A stretch of DNA of 64,000 bases, taken from Bradyrhizobium sp. SZCCHNS1050. Lineage in GTDB: Bacteria; Pseudomonadota; Alphaproteobacteria; Rhizobiales; Xanthobacteraceae. The stretch spans positions 620,001-684,000 of the forward strand of contig NZ_JAUETR010000001.1 in the NCBI RefSeq assembly GCF_032484785.1, read 5' to 3'. Positions 27,354 to 34,532 of the stretch are shown piece after piece. The notes below the pieces were generated by a model, which had not been told where the DNA came from, did not search any database, and saw nothing but the letters and a program-made list of their open reading frames with translations. The position numbers and the translations under genes were made by a program. The stretch's first letter is position 1, and every line of letters begins with the position of its first letter.

Positions 27354-28112
27354 ATGCCTACAGCGAGCACGATCAAGCTGACCGCCAGCGACGGCCATAC
27401 GTTTCAGGCGTTTCGTGCCGATCCCGCCGACGCGCCGAAGGGGGCGATCGTCGTCCTGCCGGACGGCGCCGACGCTGCCGGCAAGCTACGCAAGGTCGCC
27501 GATACTTTCGCCGCGAGCGGCTATGTCGTGATTGCGCCGGAGCTGTCGCCTCCCGCGGAGATCGAAGCGGCAACGGAGGGCGAGCCGGCCGAGAGCGTGC
27601 CGGATCCGGCAGCACCGCTGCTCGCCGAGATCCAGTCAACGGTCGACAGCGTCAAGGACTGCGGCAAGGTGGCGGTGGTCGGCTTTGGCGCCGGGGGCGG
27701 TCTCGCCTATGACGCCGCCAACCGAGTCTCAGGTGTGGCCTGTGCGGTGAGCTACTACGCGACCGGTGTCGTCAACGCAGCCGGCGCCAAGCGCAGGATT
27801 CCGACGCTGCTCCATTTCGGCGAGGCCGACATCGTCGTGCCGTTCGCGGAGGTGACCACGTTCCGCGCCTATCATCCCGAGGTCAGCGCGTTCTCCTATC
27901 CGAATGCCGCGCATGCGTTCGACGGTGACGGCGAGACCTATGATGAATCTGCAGCTGCGCTGGCACATGACCGGACCCTGGCGTGGATCTCGCAATATGT
28001 CGTCGGGCAGCCGCCGATCACGCTGAAGAACGCCGGCGCCTATGCGCTCGCCAAGACCGACAAGAAAAAGAAGAAGAAAGCCGACGACGACATGGGACCG
28101 CCGATGGAGTGA
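27354..28112 (+). CDS. Dienelactone-hydrolase-fold protein lacking the nucleophile
   Basis: 252-aa alpha/beta hydrolase related to dienelactone hydrolases: IVVLPDGADAAGKLRKVADTF, nucleophile elbow VGFGAGGGLAYD, FGEADIVVP (acid) and NAAHAFDGD (histidine). The normal elbow is G-x-C-x-G-G; here the cysteine position is a glycine. The C-terminus ends in a lysine run and acidic tail (KTDKKKKKKADDD). It is therefore probably not a standard hydrolase; a binding role is possible. It follows the SufT-like gene by 36 bp. Confidence 0.8.
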   Translation: MPTASTIKLTASDGHTFQAFRADPADAPKGAIVVLPDGADAAGKLRKVADTFAASGYVVIAPELSPPAEIEAATEGEPAESVPDPAAPLLAEIQSTVDSVKDCGKVAVVGFGAGGGLAYDAANRVSGVACAVSYYATGVVNAAGAKRRIPTLLHFGEADIVVPFAEVTTFRAYHPEVSAFSYPNAAHAFDGDGETYDESAAALAHDRTLAWISQYVVGQPPITLKNAGAYALAKTDKKKKKKADDDMGPPME

Positions 28113-28122
28113 GAGCGCCGCG

Positions 28123-28365
28123 ATGCTGCCGACCACCATCCTGATCGACGAGCGGCCACGTTGCGTCGTGCGCCCCAACGACACCAAGGATCTCAACCGC
28201 TTCATCCGCAACGGCAAGCCTTTCCTGCTTGCCGAGCAGCCGGACGGCAAGATCACGCATCGCAATGCCAGCGAGGTCGAGATGATGCAATGGCAGAACG
28301 CCCTGGCGCTACACCGCGCCTGGGGCGGCGAGGACGAGACCTTCTTCGGCGTGCCTTTGTATTAG
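28123..28365 (+). CDS. Small conserved nif-island protein, function unknown
   Basis: 80 aa (MLPTTILIDERPRCVVRPND...), mixed alpha/beta, one cysteine. It begins 10 bp after the hydrolase-like gene and closes this plus-strand operon. I do not recognise the family. Codon use matches the neighbours, which supports a real gene. Confidence 0.6.
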   Translation: MLPTTILIDERPRCVVRPNDTKDLNRFIRNGKPFLLAEQPDGKITHRNASEVEMMQWQNALALHRAWGGEDETFFGVPLY

Positions 28366-28439
28366 TTGGATTGCGTAAGGTGGGCCAAGGCGCCACGGAC
28401 GGCAGTGAATTGCACCGTCGAAAGATCGCCGTGCCCACC

Positions 28440-28472
28440 TTTCTGGTCCATCTTTTTCTGGTCCATCTTGCA
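28440..28472 (+). repeat. Tandem direct repeat TTTCTGGTCCATCTT x2
   Basis: Two adjacent copies of about 15 bp lie in the non-coding gap after the 80-aa gene; significance is unknown. Confidence 0.5.
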
Positions 28473-28530
28473 GGCGAGACCGCCGGTGGGCGCGTTTCGC
28501 TTGGTCCAGCCTACGCGTCACGCCCTCTCC

Positions 28531-28613
28531 GTCATTGCGAGCGCAGCGAAGCAAGCCAGGGTAACGCGGGCGACTCTGGATTGCTTCGTCGCCTTCGTCT
28601 CCTCGCGATGACG
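28531..28613. repeat. Dispersed palindromic element (GTCATTGCGAGCGCAGCGAAGC family)
   Basis: GTCATTGCGAGCGCAGCGAAG at the left end pairs with the right end CTCCTCGCGATGAC, with GGATTGCTTCGTCGCC inside. A second member with the same ends is at 42868-42950. It is a known style of intergenic repeat in Bradyrhizobium and other alphaproteobacteria. Confidence 0.8.
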
Positions 28614-28624
28614 TCACCGCAGGC

Positions 28625-29083
28625 TCACGGCCGCGCGGCCCGAGCATCGTGCGGGTTGCCGGCCTGGTTGCGCATCCAGTCGGCGAGCTTGGTCATGGCG
28701 GCGTCGACATCCTGACGGGCCTTGACGTCGCTGACAGTCTCCTCGAGCGCGCCGCGCATGCACAGCAGCCAGGCGTCGCGCTCGGCATTGCCGATGGCAA
28801 AGCCCATGTGACGCTGGCGCAGCCGCGGATGGCCCTTCTCTGGCGAGTACAGCTTCGGGCCGCCCAGCCATTCGGAGAGATAGCGCTTCAGGATGTGCTT
28901 GATCGGCCCGAGATTGCGGCCGTGCATGTCGCGGATGCCCTTGGCCTCCGGCAGCGTATCCATTCGGTGGTAGAAGGATTCGACGAGACGGTCGACCACG
29001 GCGGCACCGCCGATTCGCTCATAGGGGGTCGCGACCGGCCCTGCGTCCGGAGTTCCAGTCTCTGAAGTCCCAGCGTCCGCCAT
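28625..29083 (-). CDS. Truncated hemoglobin, group II
   Basis: 152 aa. Residues about 25-135 are a 2-on-2 globin: YERIGGAAVVDRLVESFYHRM, then WLGGPKLYSPEKGHPRLRQRHMGFAIG (proximal histidine) and RDAWLLCMRGAL (tryptophan G8), typical of trHb2. It may bind O2 or NO near nitrogenase. Last gene of the nifB operon. An ATG at 29107 overlapping the preceding small gene would add eight residues. Confidence 0.88.
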   Translation of the reverse strand: MADAGTSETGTPDAGPVATPYERIGGAAVVDRLVESFYHRMDTLPEAKGIRDMHGRNLGPIKHILKRYLSEWLGGPKLYSPEKGHPRLRQRHMGFAIGNAERDAWLLCMRGALEETVSDVKARQDVDAAMTKLADWMRNQAGNPHDARAARP

Positions 29084-29099
29084 CCGACCAGTCCGCCCT

Positions 29100-29267
29100 C
29101 TACTCATCCAAGCTCGGCTGCAGGATCACCTCGGCCGGAGCGCCCGGGCCCTGCTCGTCCACAAGCTCCAGCGTATCGACACGCGACAATCCACCGCCGC
29201 TGTCCATCAGCACGATAGCGTCCTTCGGCATGCTGGCAAGAGCCTCGATCAGCTTGGCGACGGTCAC
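29100..29267 (-). CDS. 55-aa nif-operon protein of unknown function
   Basis: A short frame with a GTG start preceded by AAGAAGGAGG. It encodes MTVAKLIEALASMPKDAIVL..., containing a predicted helix, strand VLMD and an acidic end. It overlaps the alternative globin start, so coupling is likely. The strong ribosome site and operon position support a real gene despite its size. Confidence 0.65.
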   Translation of the reverse strand: MTVAKLIEALASMPKDAIVLMDSGGGLSRVDTLELVDEQGPGAPAEVILQPSLDE

Positions 29268-29279
29268 GGGGCCTCCTTC

Positions 29280-29594
29280 TTAAGCGTCTCGCCCGGCGAC
29301 GGGTGCGCCGGTCTCGTCGAAATTCAGCGTCGCCGGCTCCTCGTCCAGCATCACGATCTCGGCCCGGCGCAGCGTCCCATTGGCATGATAGCTGTAGCTG
29401 TGCGTGAGCTCGATCTCGTCATAGACGATCTTTTCGAATCCGGTCAGCACGCCCGCGGCATCGAAATAGCCGCGGATGAACGTGTTGCGGTTCGACAGCT
29501 GCTCCGGCGCAATCGCAGTCACCAGCCGCAGCGGCAGCTTGACGCCCGTGTAGGAGACGAAGAATCGGCACGCCTGTCCCGCATCGGTGCTCAT
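29280..29594 (-). CDS. nif-operon protein of unknown function (104 aa)
   Basis: 104 aa: CRFFVSYTGVKLPLRLVTAI, RNTFIRGYFDAAGVLTGFEK, YDEIELTHSYSYHANGTLRRA. This looks like a compact beta-rich domain in which the protein comments on a loaded substrate strand-turn pattern (repeated hydrophobic-polar alternation). No catalytic motif is evident. It lies 13 bp downstream of the 70-aa gene and 12 bp upstream of the 55-aa gene. I believe it is a DUF6156-type nif protein but cannot confirm it. Confidence 0.65.
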   Translation of the reverse strand: MSTDAGQACRFFVSYTGVKLPLRLVTAIAPEQLSNRNTFIRGYFDAAGVLTGFEKIVYDEIELTHSYSYHANGTLRRAEIVMLDEEPATLNFDETGAPVAGRDA

Positions 29595-29607
29595 ACTGCC
29601 GACCGCG

Positions 29608-29820
29608 TCACGAGACAGCCGCGGTCTTCAGGGCCTCGATCTGCTCACGAGCCACCTTGAACACGCCGCGGCCGCCGGCGAAGGTCTGATAGGCCTTCAT
29701 GCCGATGGCCTCGCTGAGCTTGTCGAACCACTGCTGCGGCGTCAGCTCGACCGGCCGCTCGCTGATCTCGGCGACCGTGCCATCATTGGCAAAGCGGACA
29801 TGAAGCGTCAATTTGTCCAT
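29608..29820 (-). CDS. Small conserved nif-operon protein (70 aa)
   Basis: 70 aa: MDKLTLHVRFANDGTVAEIS followed by an amphipathic helical half (QQWFDKLSEAIGMKAYQTFAGGRGVF). GGAGGAT precedes the ATG. It sits between the plant-type ferredoxin and the 104-aa gene. No known function is recognised. Confidence 0.65.
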   Translation of the reverse strand: MDKLTLHVRFANDGTVAEISERPVELTPQQWFDKLSEAIGMKAYQTFAGGRGVFKVAREQIEALKTAAVS

Positions 29821-29832
29821 GTGATCCTCCTG

Positions 29833-30141
29833 TTACAGGCCCGAGCCGAAGCCCAGGAGTTCGATCTTGACGTTCTCGGTGCCAAGAATGGTCGCCTGAC
29901 AGGCGAGGCGAGACTTCGAGCCGACGCCGACGATGGTGTCGAGCTTCTCGTTCTCCAGCTTGGTGACCTTCGACACGCCCTTGCGTCCCTCCTGCAGGAA
30001 GATGTGGCAGGAACCGCACTTTGCCTGGCCCTCGCATTTATGCTGGATCTCGACCTCGGCGCCGAGCAGCGCTGCCAGAATGGTGGTGCCCTCGCCCACC
30101 TCGATCGTCTTACCGGAGGGCATTACCGTCAATGTCGCCAC
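29833..30141 (-). CDS. [2Fe-2S] ferredoxin, plant/FeSII type
   Basis: 102 aa with ligands CEGQAKCGSC (C-x5-C-x2-C, about residues 36-45) and a distal cysteine in RLACQAT. The fold matches adrenodoxin/FeSII-like ferredoxins found in nif operons. It likely donates electrons to nitrogenase maturation or protects it; the partner is unknown. Confidence 0.9.
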   Translation of the reverse strand: MATLTVMPSGKTIEVGEGTTILAALLGAEVEIQHKCEGQAKCGSCHIFLQEGRKGVSKVTKLENEKLDTIVGVGSKSRLACQATILGTENVKIELLGFGSGL

Positions 30142-30176
30142 TTGGATTCTCCTTTTCGGTTTGAACTTAGAACTTC

Positions 30177-31391
30177 TCAGTAGATCGCGGCGCCCGCCCC
30201 GACATTGACCGAGGCGTCCTTCATCGTCGCAACGATGAAGGCGATCTGATCCCTGGTGAGATGCACGTGGAATGGCAGGGCCACCACACGATCGGCGACC
30301 TTCTCGGTCACGAGATAATCGCCTCGGCGATATCCCATGTCGAAATAATGCCGCTGCAGATGCAGGGGATTCGAATAGGCCACGGCCTCGACCTGTTCGA
30401 CCCTGAGATCCTCGACGATCGAATCCCGGCTCGACTTCGAGAACCGCGTGCCCAGATGCACCTGATAGAGAAACCAGTTCACCTCGGTGACATCGGGCCC
30501 GACATAGGGGTCCTTGATGCCCTCGAACGACTGCACCTCGCTGTAATAGATCTGCTCGATCAGCTTGCGCCGCTCGAGGATCTCGTCGATCCGCCGCAAT
30601 TGCGCCAACCCGAGCGCGGCGGTCACGTCGCTCATCACAGCCTGGTGCGACGCGCTGCTGCTGACCACGACCGATGCGCGCTCGTCGAGCCGGTGCGAAC
30701 GGTGCCGACGCACGGCCACCGCGATGTCGACGTCGTCGGTGACGACCATGCCACCCTCACCACAGGTGAGCGCGAAAGGCTGCGAGAAATCGAACACCGC
30801 GGCCGTACCGAATGTACCGACCAGCGCCCCCTTATATTTCGAGCCGATGGCCTCGGTCGAATCCTCGATGACAGGCAGATTGCGGGTCTTCGCGATCGCC
30901 TGCAGTTCCGACCATTTGGCCGGATGGCCGTTGGTGTTGCCGACCAGGATCGCCTTTGTCCGCTCCGTGATGCGCGCCTCGATCTTGCTTGGCGCCAGCG
31001 TGCCCGAGTAGTAATCTATATCCGCAAACACCGGCTTGGCGCCGACGATGCTGATGGCATGCGCGATCTCGCGGAACGAATAGGACGACGCGATCACCTC
31101 GTCGCCCGATCCGATGCCCATCGCTTTCAGGACCAGGACCAGGCCAAGCGTTCCGCTCGGGACGGCAATGGCGTATCTGCGCCCGAGATAGCTTGCGAAT
31201 GCCGCCTCGAACTCCTCGACCAGCGGACCGCAGGACAGCCGCGGCGAGCGCAACGCGGAGTCCACGGCGGCAATCTCCGCCGTGGTAATGTCGGGATCAG
31301 AGAGCGGAATGAAGCTCGCCTCGACCGGCGTAAGCTCCGCTTCATCCTGCTCCTGCCGATCGGCGTCATGCACCAGATAGGGCTTGGTCAT
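30177..31391 (-). CDS. DegT/DnrJ/EryC1/StrS-family protein without the PLP lysine
   Basis: 404 aa with the aminotransferase type-I fold: IPLSDPDITTAEIAAVDSAL, AIAVPSGTLGLVLVLKAM, PVIEDSTEAIGSKYKG, and TCGEGGMVVTDD. In active members the segment before GEGG is FSFH-x2-K; here it reads FDFSQPFALTCGEGG, so the Schiff-base lysine position is phenylalanine. The family is recurrent in nif clusters, yet an ordinary transaminase reaction seems impossible. It could bind PLP/PMP or a sugar nucleotide non-covalently. It lies 2 bp after the 86-aa gene. Confidence 0.85.
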   Translation of the reverse strand: MTKPYLVHDADRQEQDEAELTPVEASFIPLSDPDITTAEIAAVDSALRSPRLSCGPLVEEFEAAFASYLGRRYAIAVPSGTLGLVLVLKAMGIGSGDEVIASSYSFREIAHAISIVGAKPVFADIDYYSGTLAPSKIEARITERTKAILVGNTNGHPAKWSELQAIAKTRNLPVIEDSTEAIGSKYKGALVGTFGTAAVFDFSQPFALTCGEGGMVVTDDVDIAVAVRRHRSHRLDERASVVVSSSASHQAVMSDVTAALGLAQLRRIDEILERRKLIEQIYYSEVQSFEGIKDPYVGPDVTEVNWFLYQVHLGTRFSKSSRDSIVEDLRVEQVEAVAYSNPLHLQRHYFDMGYRRGDYLVTEKVADRVVALPFHVHLTRDQIAFIVATMKDASVNVGAGAAIY

Positions 31392-31393
31392 GC

Positions 31394-31654
31394 TCAGCTC
31401 CGCTTGGCCAGGATCAGGCCGGTGGCCTTGGCAAGGTCATCGGTCACACCCGCGCAGTGGTCGCTGGCGTCGAGCAGATGCAGGTCGAATGCCGGATAGC
31501 TGCGGAACGGCGCTTCCGTGACATCAGACGCGTCACAACGTGTCAGTACCAGCCTTGGAAAGCGGCGGCGCAGCTCGCCGAACGCCGCGCTGCCGGCGTC
31601 GGATCGCTCGAGGACCTGCGCGATCTCATTCAATTCCTGTTCGGCCAATGCCAT
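31394..31654 (-). CDS. Small nif-operon protein (DUF6129-like, tentative)
   Basis: 86 aa: an N-terminal helix (LNEIAQVLERSDAGSAAFGELRRRFP) then VLTRCDASDVTEAPFRSYPAFDLHLLDASDHC. I associate this CDASDV...FDLHL pattern with a small family found in diazotroph nif operons, but no function is known. It is tightly packed between the DUF3024-like and DegT-like genes. Confidence 0.7.
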   Translation of the reverse strand: MALAEQELNEIAQVLERSDAGSAAFGELRRRFPRLVLTRCDASDVTEAPFRSYPAFDLHLLDASDHCAGVTDDLAKATGLILAKRS

Positions 31655-31673
31655 GTCACGCGTCCTCTTCGCT

Positions 31674-32030
31674 CTACTGCCAGAAGATCCGCTCAGGGTC
31701 CGCGTTCAGCTCGTCGACCGCCGCGGTCAACCGCCGATGCAGACTATGCAGCTCCCACGTCCCCTGCGCGTGATCTCTCCAGAACAGCTTCCACATCGCA
31801 TTCGCGGGATCATGGCGCAGCAGCGCGACGTCGATCACCCCACCGTCCTTGTCGATGTTGCGCGAGCAGCAAGGGCTGCGGACGTGATAACCCTCGTCGA
31901 CCGGCGACACCGTCGGCTCGACATAGCGATAGCGCTTGCGTGACTTCAGCGCGCGCGCGATCCGCTTGCGATCCAACTCATTGGGATGCGCGGGCAGGAC
32001 AAAGCTGGGCTTGAGCGCGGTTGCGGCCAT
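31674..32030 (-). CDS. Conserved nif-operon protein (DUF3024-like, tentative)
   Basis: 118 aa rich in basic residues: ALKSRKRYRYVEPTVSPVDEGYHVRSPCCSRNIDKDGGVIDVALLRHD. A cysteine pair (PCCSRN) and a C-terminal helix with aromatic residues (WELHSLHRRLTAAVDEL) are visible. Located six bases after nifZ. Function unknown. Confidence 0.65.
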   Translation of the reverse strand: MAATALKPSFVLPAHPNELDRKRIARALKSRKRYRYVEPTVSPVDEGYHVRSPCCSRNIDKDGGVIDVALLRHDPANAMWKLFWRDHAQGTWELHSLHRRLTAAVDELNADPERIFWQ

Positions 32031-32036
32031 CGTGGA

Positions 32037-32285
32037 TCATCGCACCTCAACCGGGACGATCTCCTCTTCGAGACACCCCACGACGAGCTGCTCGCCGAAC
32101 TCGACGAGATAGATCGGCATGTTCGCTTCCGTGTGGGTGCCGACCTGCACGATCTCACCCATATCGCCGACGCCAACGAGCTTGGCCTCGGCCGGCGCGT
32201 TCGGGAACGAGCCGTCATTGACGAGGTCGATCAGCGCCTTGACACGCTGACCCCATTGATATTTCGGCAGGCGCGGCTCGATCAT
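32037..32285 (-). CDS. nifZ: NifZ (second, short copy)
   Basis: 82 aa: PKYQWGQRVKALIDLVNDGSFPN...GDMGEIVQVG...YLVEFGEQLVVGCLEEEIVP. This is the SH3-like NifZ domain that assists P-cluster maturation in the MoFe protein. It overlaps the upstream nifZ by four bases. Two adjacent, diverged NifZ domains are encoded. Confidence 0.88.
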   Translation of the reverse strand: MIEPRLPKYQWGQRVKALIDLVNDGSFPNAPAEAKLVGVGDMGEIVQVGTHTEANMPIYLVEFGEQLVVGCLEEEIVPVEVR

Positions 32286-32605
32286 GATCTGTATGCTCCC
32301 GGCAGGGGCAACTCGTCCTCGGCCTCCCCGCGGGGGACGGTCGATTCGAGCTCCTTGCGCTTCATGCCGACGCGGTTTCCGCTTTCGAGAAACTCGACGC
32401 CGTAGATGTAGAACTGCTGCAGGAAGGTTCCGATCGAGACGACGTAGCCGATCTCGCCCTTCTTCGCGAGGATCTCGCCGATTTCCTTGCCTGCGTAGGT
32501 GCCGTCGTTGCGGATCGTGCGCTTGGCCTTCACCTTCTCGCCGAACGTGAAGTACGGCGGCGCCGACAACTCCACGACCTCGCTGTCACGAACGATGTTG
32601 CTCAT
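32282..32605 (-). CDS. nifZ: NifZ (first copy)
   Basis: 107 aa: PPYFTFGEKVKAKRTIRNDGTYAG...EIGYVVSIGTFLQQFYIYGVEFLESGNRVGMKRKELE. Classic NifZ, acting in stepwise P-cluster formation. It overlaps the LRV gene by four bases and the short nifZ by four bases. Confidence 0.92.
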   Translation of the reverse strand: MSNIVRDSEVVELSAPPYFTFGEKVKAKRTIRNDGTYAGKEIGEILAKKGEIGYVVSIGTFLQQFYIYGVEFLESGNRVGMKRKELESTVPRGEAEDELPLPGAYRS

Positions 32606-33375
32606 GCCGGTTTCTCCATCGCAGCTCCGGAGCGGTTCGCGAGCCGGTCGCGCGCCATCTCCTGCACCAGCGGATCCTCGTCGCGCGTCAACTCGGTCAG
32701 CTCACTGAGCGCGATCCGGCTCGCAACCTCGTGACGCACCCGCCAGTCGGCGTCCTTGCGCATCGCGGTGAGGAGATCAGGCGCGAGGCGCTCGGCGATC
32801 TCGAGCCGCACCCGTGGATCGGGGTCGCTGATCATGCCGAGCAGCCAGTCACTCGGAATGCGCCGTGCGACGACGCGGCGGACCTCGGCCTCCGGGTCCC
32901 CCATCATGCGGCCGAGCACGGACGGTACGATGCGGCGCGCCACGACCAGGCGGACGTAGTAATCGTCGTCCATCATCATCGGCATCAGGTCTTCCGGATC
33001 GAGCACCGTCGCGATCCGGATGCGGACCTCGCGATGCGGATCATGGCGCAGCCGCAACACCAGCCGCTTCGGCAGCCGCCGCGCGGCGTTCCAGCGCACG
33101 GTCTCCTCGGGATCATCGAGCAGCGGAGGCAGAAAGAACGGGCTGGCATGCTTCGCCGCGATCGCGCGCACCTCGAAATGCGGATGCTTGACGTAGCCGT
33201 TGGCGAGCGCCGGATTCCAGTTGAAGAAGCGGTCGATGCGCCGGGCGTAGCGGTCGTGCACGCAGGCGTGCCGAAGGCGACAGCCGCCGGATGCGTTGAG
33301 CTGCGCGTGTTCGCAGCCCGCACAACTGATCTCGTTGCCCTGCCAGTCGATGGCCTCGTCGATGTCGTCATTCAT
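32602..33375 (-). CDS. [4Fe-4S] leucine-rich-variant (LRV) repeat protein
   Basis: 257 aa. The N-terminal CAGCEHAQLNASGGCRLRHAC supplies four cysteines for a [4Fe-4S] cluster (FeS4/LRV family, as in Azotobacter vinelandii). After this, about eight degenerate 24-residue repeats form an alpha/3-10 solenoid (DPEAEVRRVVARRIP, DPDPRVRLEIAERLAP, DADWRVRHEVASRIAL). A protein-binding scaffold for cofactor assembly or redox control is probable. It overlaps both neighbours. Confidence 0.9.
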   Translation of the reverse strand: MNDDIDEAIDWQGNEISCAGCEHAQLNASGGCRLRHACVHDRYARRIDRFFNWNPALANGYVKHPHFEVRAIAAKHASPFFLPPLLDDPEETVRWNAARRLPKRLVLRLRHDPHREVRIRIATVLDPEDLMPMMMDDDYYVRLVVARRIVPSVLGRMMGDPEAEVRRVVARRIPSDWLLGMISDPDPRVRLEIAERLAPDLLTAMRKDADWRVRHEVASRIALSELTELTRDEDPLVQEMARDRLANRSGAAMEKPA

Positions 33376-33901
33376 CGTCGAGCTCCACCCGGTCGACCAC
33401 CTCGAGCAGGACGCGTGCGCCGATCTTGTCGCTGGGATCGAGCTCGAGCAGCTTTTGCACCGCGAGCCGTCCCTCGACGAGATTGCCGAGGCGCATCTGC
33501 AAATAGGCGTATCCCTTCAAGGTGAACATGAAGAAACGCGGCAGCATGTTGTCATAGCTGCCGAACTCGGCATGACCGGCGCGAACGTCGCGCCAGTGCG
33601 GCGGCAAGCAGTTTTCGGCGGCCGCCTTGGCGAGGCACCGCTTGGCGATGCGCAGCGCGTCGGCGAGCCGTCCCTTGTAGAAATAGAACCGGTAGAAGCC
33701 GATCAGGACCGCCGCATGCCCAGGCGCCAGCGCTTCCGCCTCTTTCAGATGCGCCTCCGCAACCTCGTCGAGATGATAGCTCTGGCCCGCCTGCCACAGA
33801 TGATACTCGGCCTCCTCCGGCAGGCCGCCGCCGAGCAGCGCGTCGGCGAGCAACGCGTCCTCGATGGCGGTCTGAGAGCTGGGCCGGGCATCGGTGGGCA
33901 T
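33368..33901 (-). CDS. nif-operon tetratricopeptide-like protein
   Basis: 177 aa of TPR-like helices: HLDEVAEAHLKEAEALAPGHAAVLIGFYRFYFYKGR, FFMFTLKGYAYLQMRLGNLVEGR. It is related to the protein at 26375. The ATG at 33901 is chosen because the longer form (33949) overlaps the IscA-like gene. It overlaps the LRV gene by eight bases. Probably an adaptor; partner unknown. Confidence 0.78.
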   Translation of the reverse strand: MPTDARPSSQTAIEDALLADALLGGGLPEEAEYHLWQAGQSYHLDEVAEAHLKEAEALAPGHAAVLIGFYRFYFYKGRLADALRIAKRCLAKAAAENCLPPHWRDVRAGHAEFGSYDNMLPRFFMFTLKGYAYLQMRLGNLVEGRLAVQKLLELDPSDKIGARVLLEVVDRVELDDE

Positions 33902-33912
33902 GGCGAGCTGTC

Positions 33913-34242
33913 CTAGTGCTCCAGCGCCTTCAAGGCGTGGGTCGAGCACGAAACCTGCTTCGGATCGTGAAACACGAGGCCGGTCTGCGTCGCAGTATCC
34001 GCGAAGTCGATGGTCACACCGTCGAGCAGCAAGCGGCTTTCCGCCGGCAGAAACAGCCTGACACCGTCGCGCTCGACCACGGCATCACCGGGCTGCGGCG
34101 TGGCGAGCACGCTGATATCGGCCGCGAGGCCGGAGCAGCCGCCGGGCGACACCGCGAGACGGAAGCCCGAACCCGCAGTGCCGTCAGCCCGCAGCATCAT
34201 GCGCATGAATTTCTGCGCGGCTGGCGTGAGAGTGAAATTCAT
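33913..34242 (-). CDS. HesB/IscA-like protein with altered cysteine motif
   Basis: 109 aa: MNFTLTPAAQKFMRMMLRAD, GGCSGLAADI (first ligand cysteine) and a C-terminus VSCSTHALKALEH. Standard IscA/SufA ends with C-G-C-G; here only the first of the two cysteines remains. It resembles nif-cluster HesB-like proteins near nifB. It might bind a cluster with three ligands shared between subunits, or act without a cluster. Confidence 0.82.
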   Translation of the reverse strand: MNFTLTPAAQKFMRMMLRADGTAGSGFRLAVSPGGCSGLAADISVLATPQPGDAVVERDGVRLFLPAESRLLLDGVTIDFADTATQTGLVFHDPKQVSCSTHALKALEH

Positions 34243-34252
34243 CTGGCTCTCC

Positions 34253-34480
34253 TCAAGCCGGCGGCTGGTAGCGCGGGAACGAATTGTCGATCACGCAGGT
34301 GTTGTCGACCGGGCAGACCGCCGCGCATTGCGGCTCGTCGAAATGGCCGATGCACTCGGTGCACTTCTTCGGATCGATCACGAAGGTGCCGTTCTTCTCC
34401 GAGATCGCCACGTTCGGACATTCGGGTTCACAGGCCGAGCAGCTCGTGCACTGCGAGGCAATGATCTTCAAGGTCATCAA
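34253..34480 (-). CDS. fdxN: 2[4Fe-4S] ferredoxin, nifB-linked
   Basis: 75 aa with two cluster motifs: [12 protein letters not shown] and [18 protein letters not shown], the second having the extended insertion typical of FdxN. It is the gene after nifB. FdxN-type ferredoxins supply electrons for the NifB reaction and to nitrogenase. A second close homologue leads the suf operon (58625). Confidence 0.93.
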   Translation of the reverse strand: MMTLKIIASQCTSCSACEPECPNVAISEKNGTFVIDPKKCTECIGHFDEPQCAAVCPVDNTCVIDNSFPRYQPPA

Positions 34481-34532
34481 AGGCTCCTGTCGAAGGGGCC
34501 CGGCGACGCGACGGCGCCGCCGGGGTCTGATG

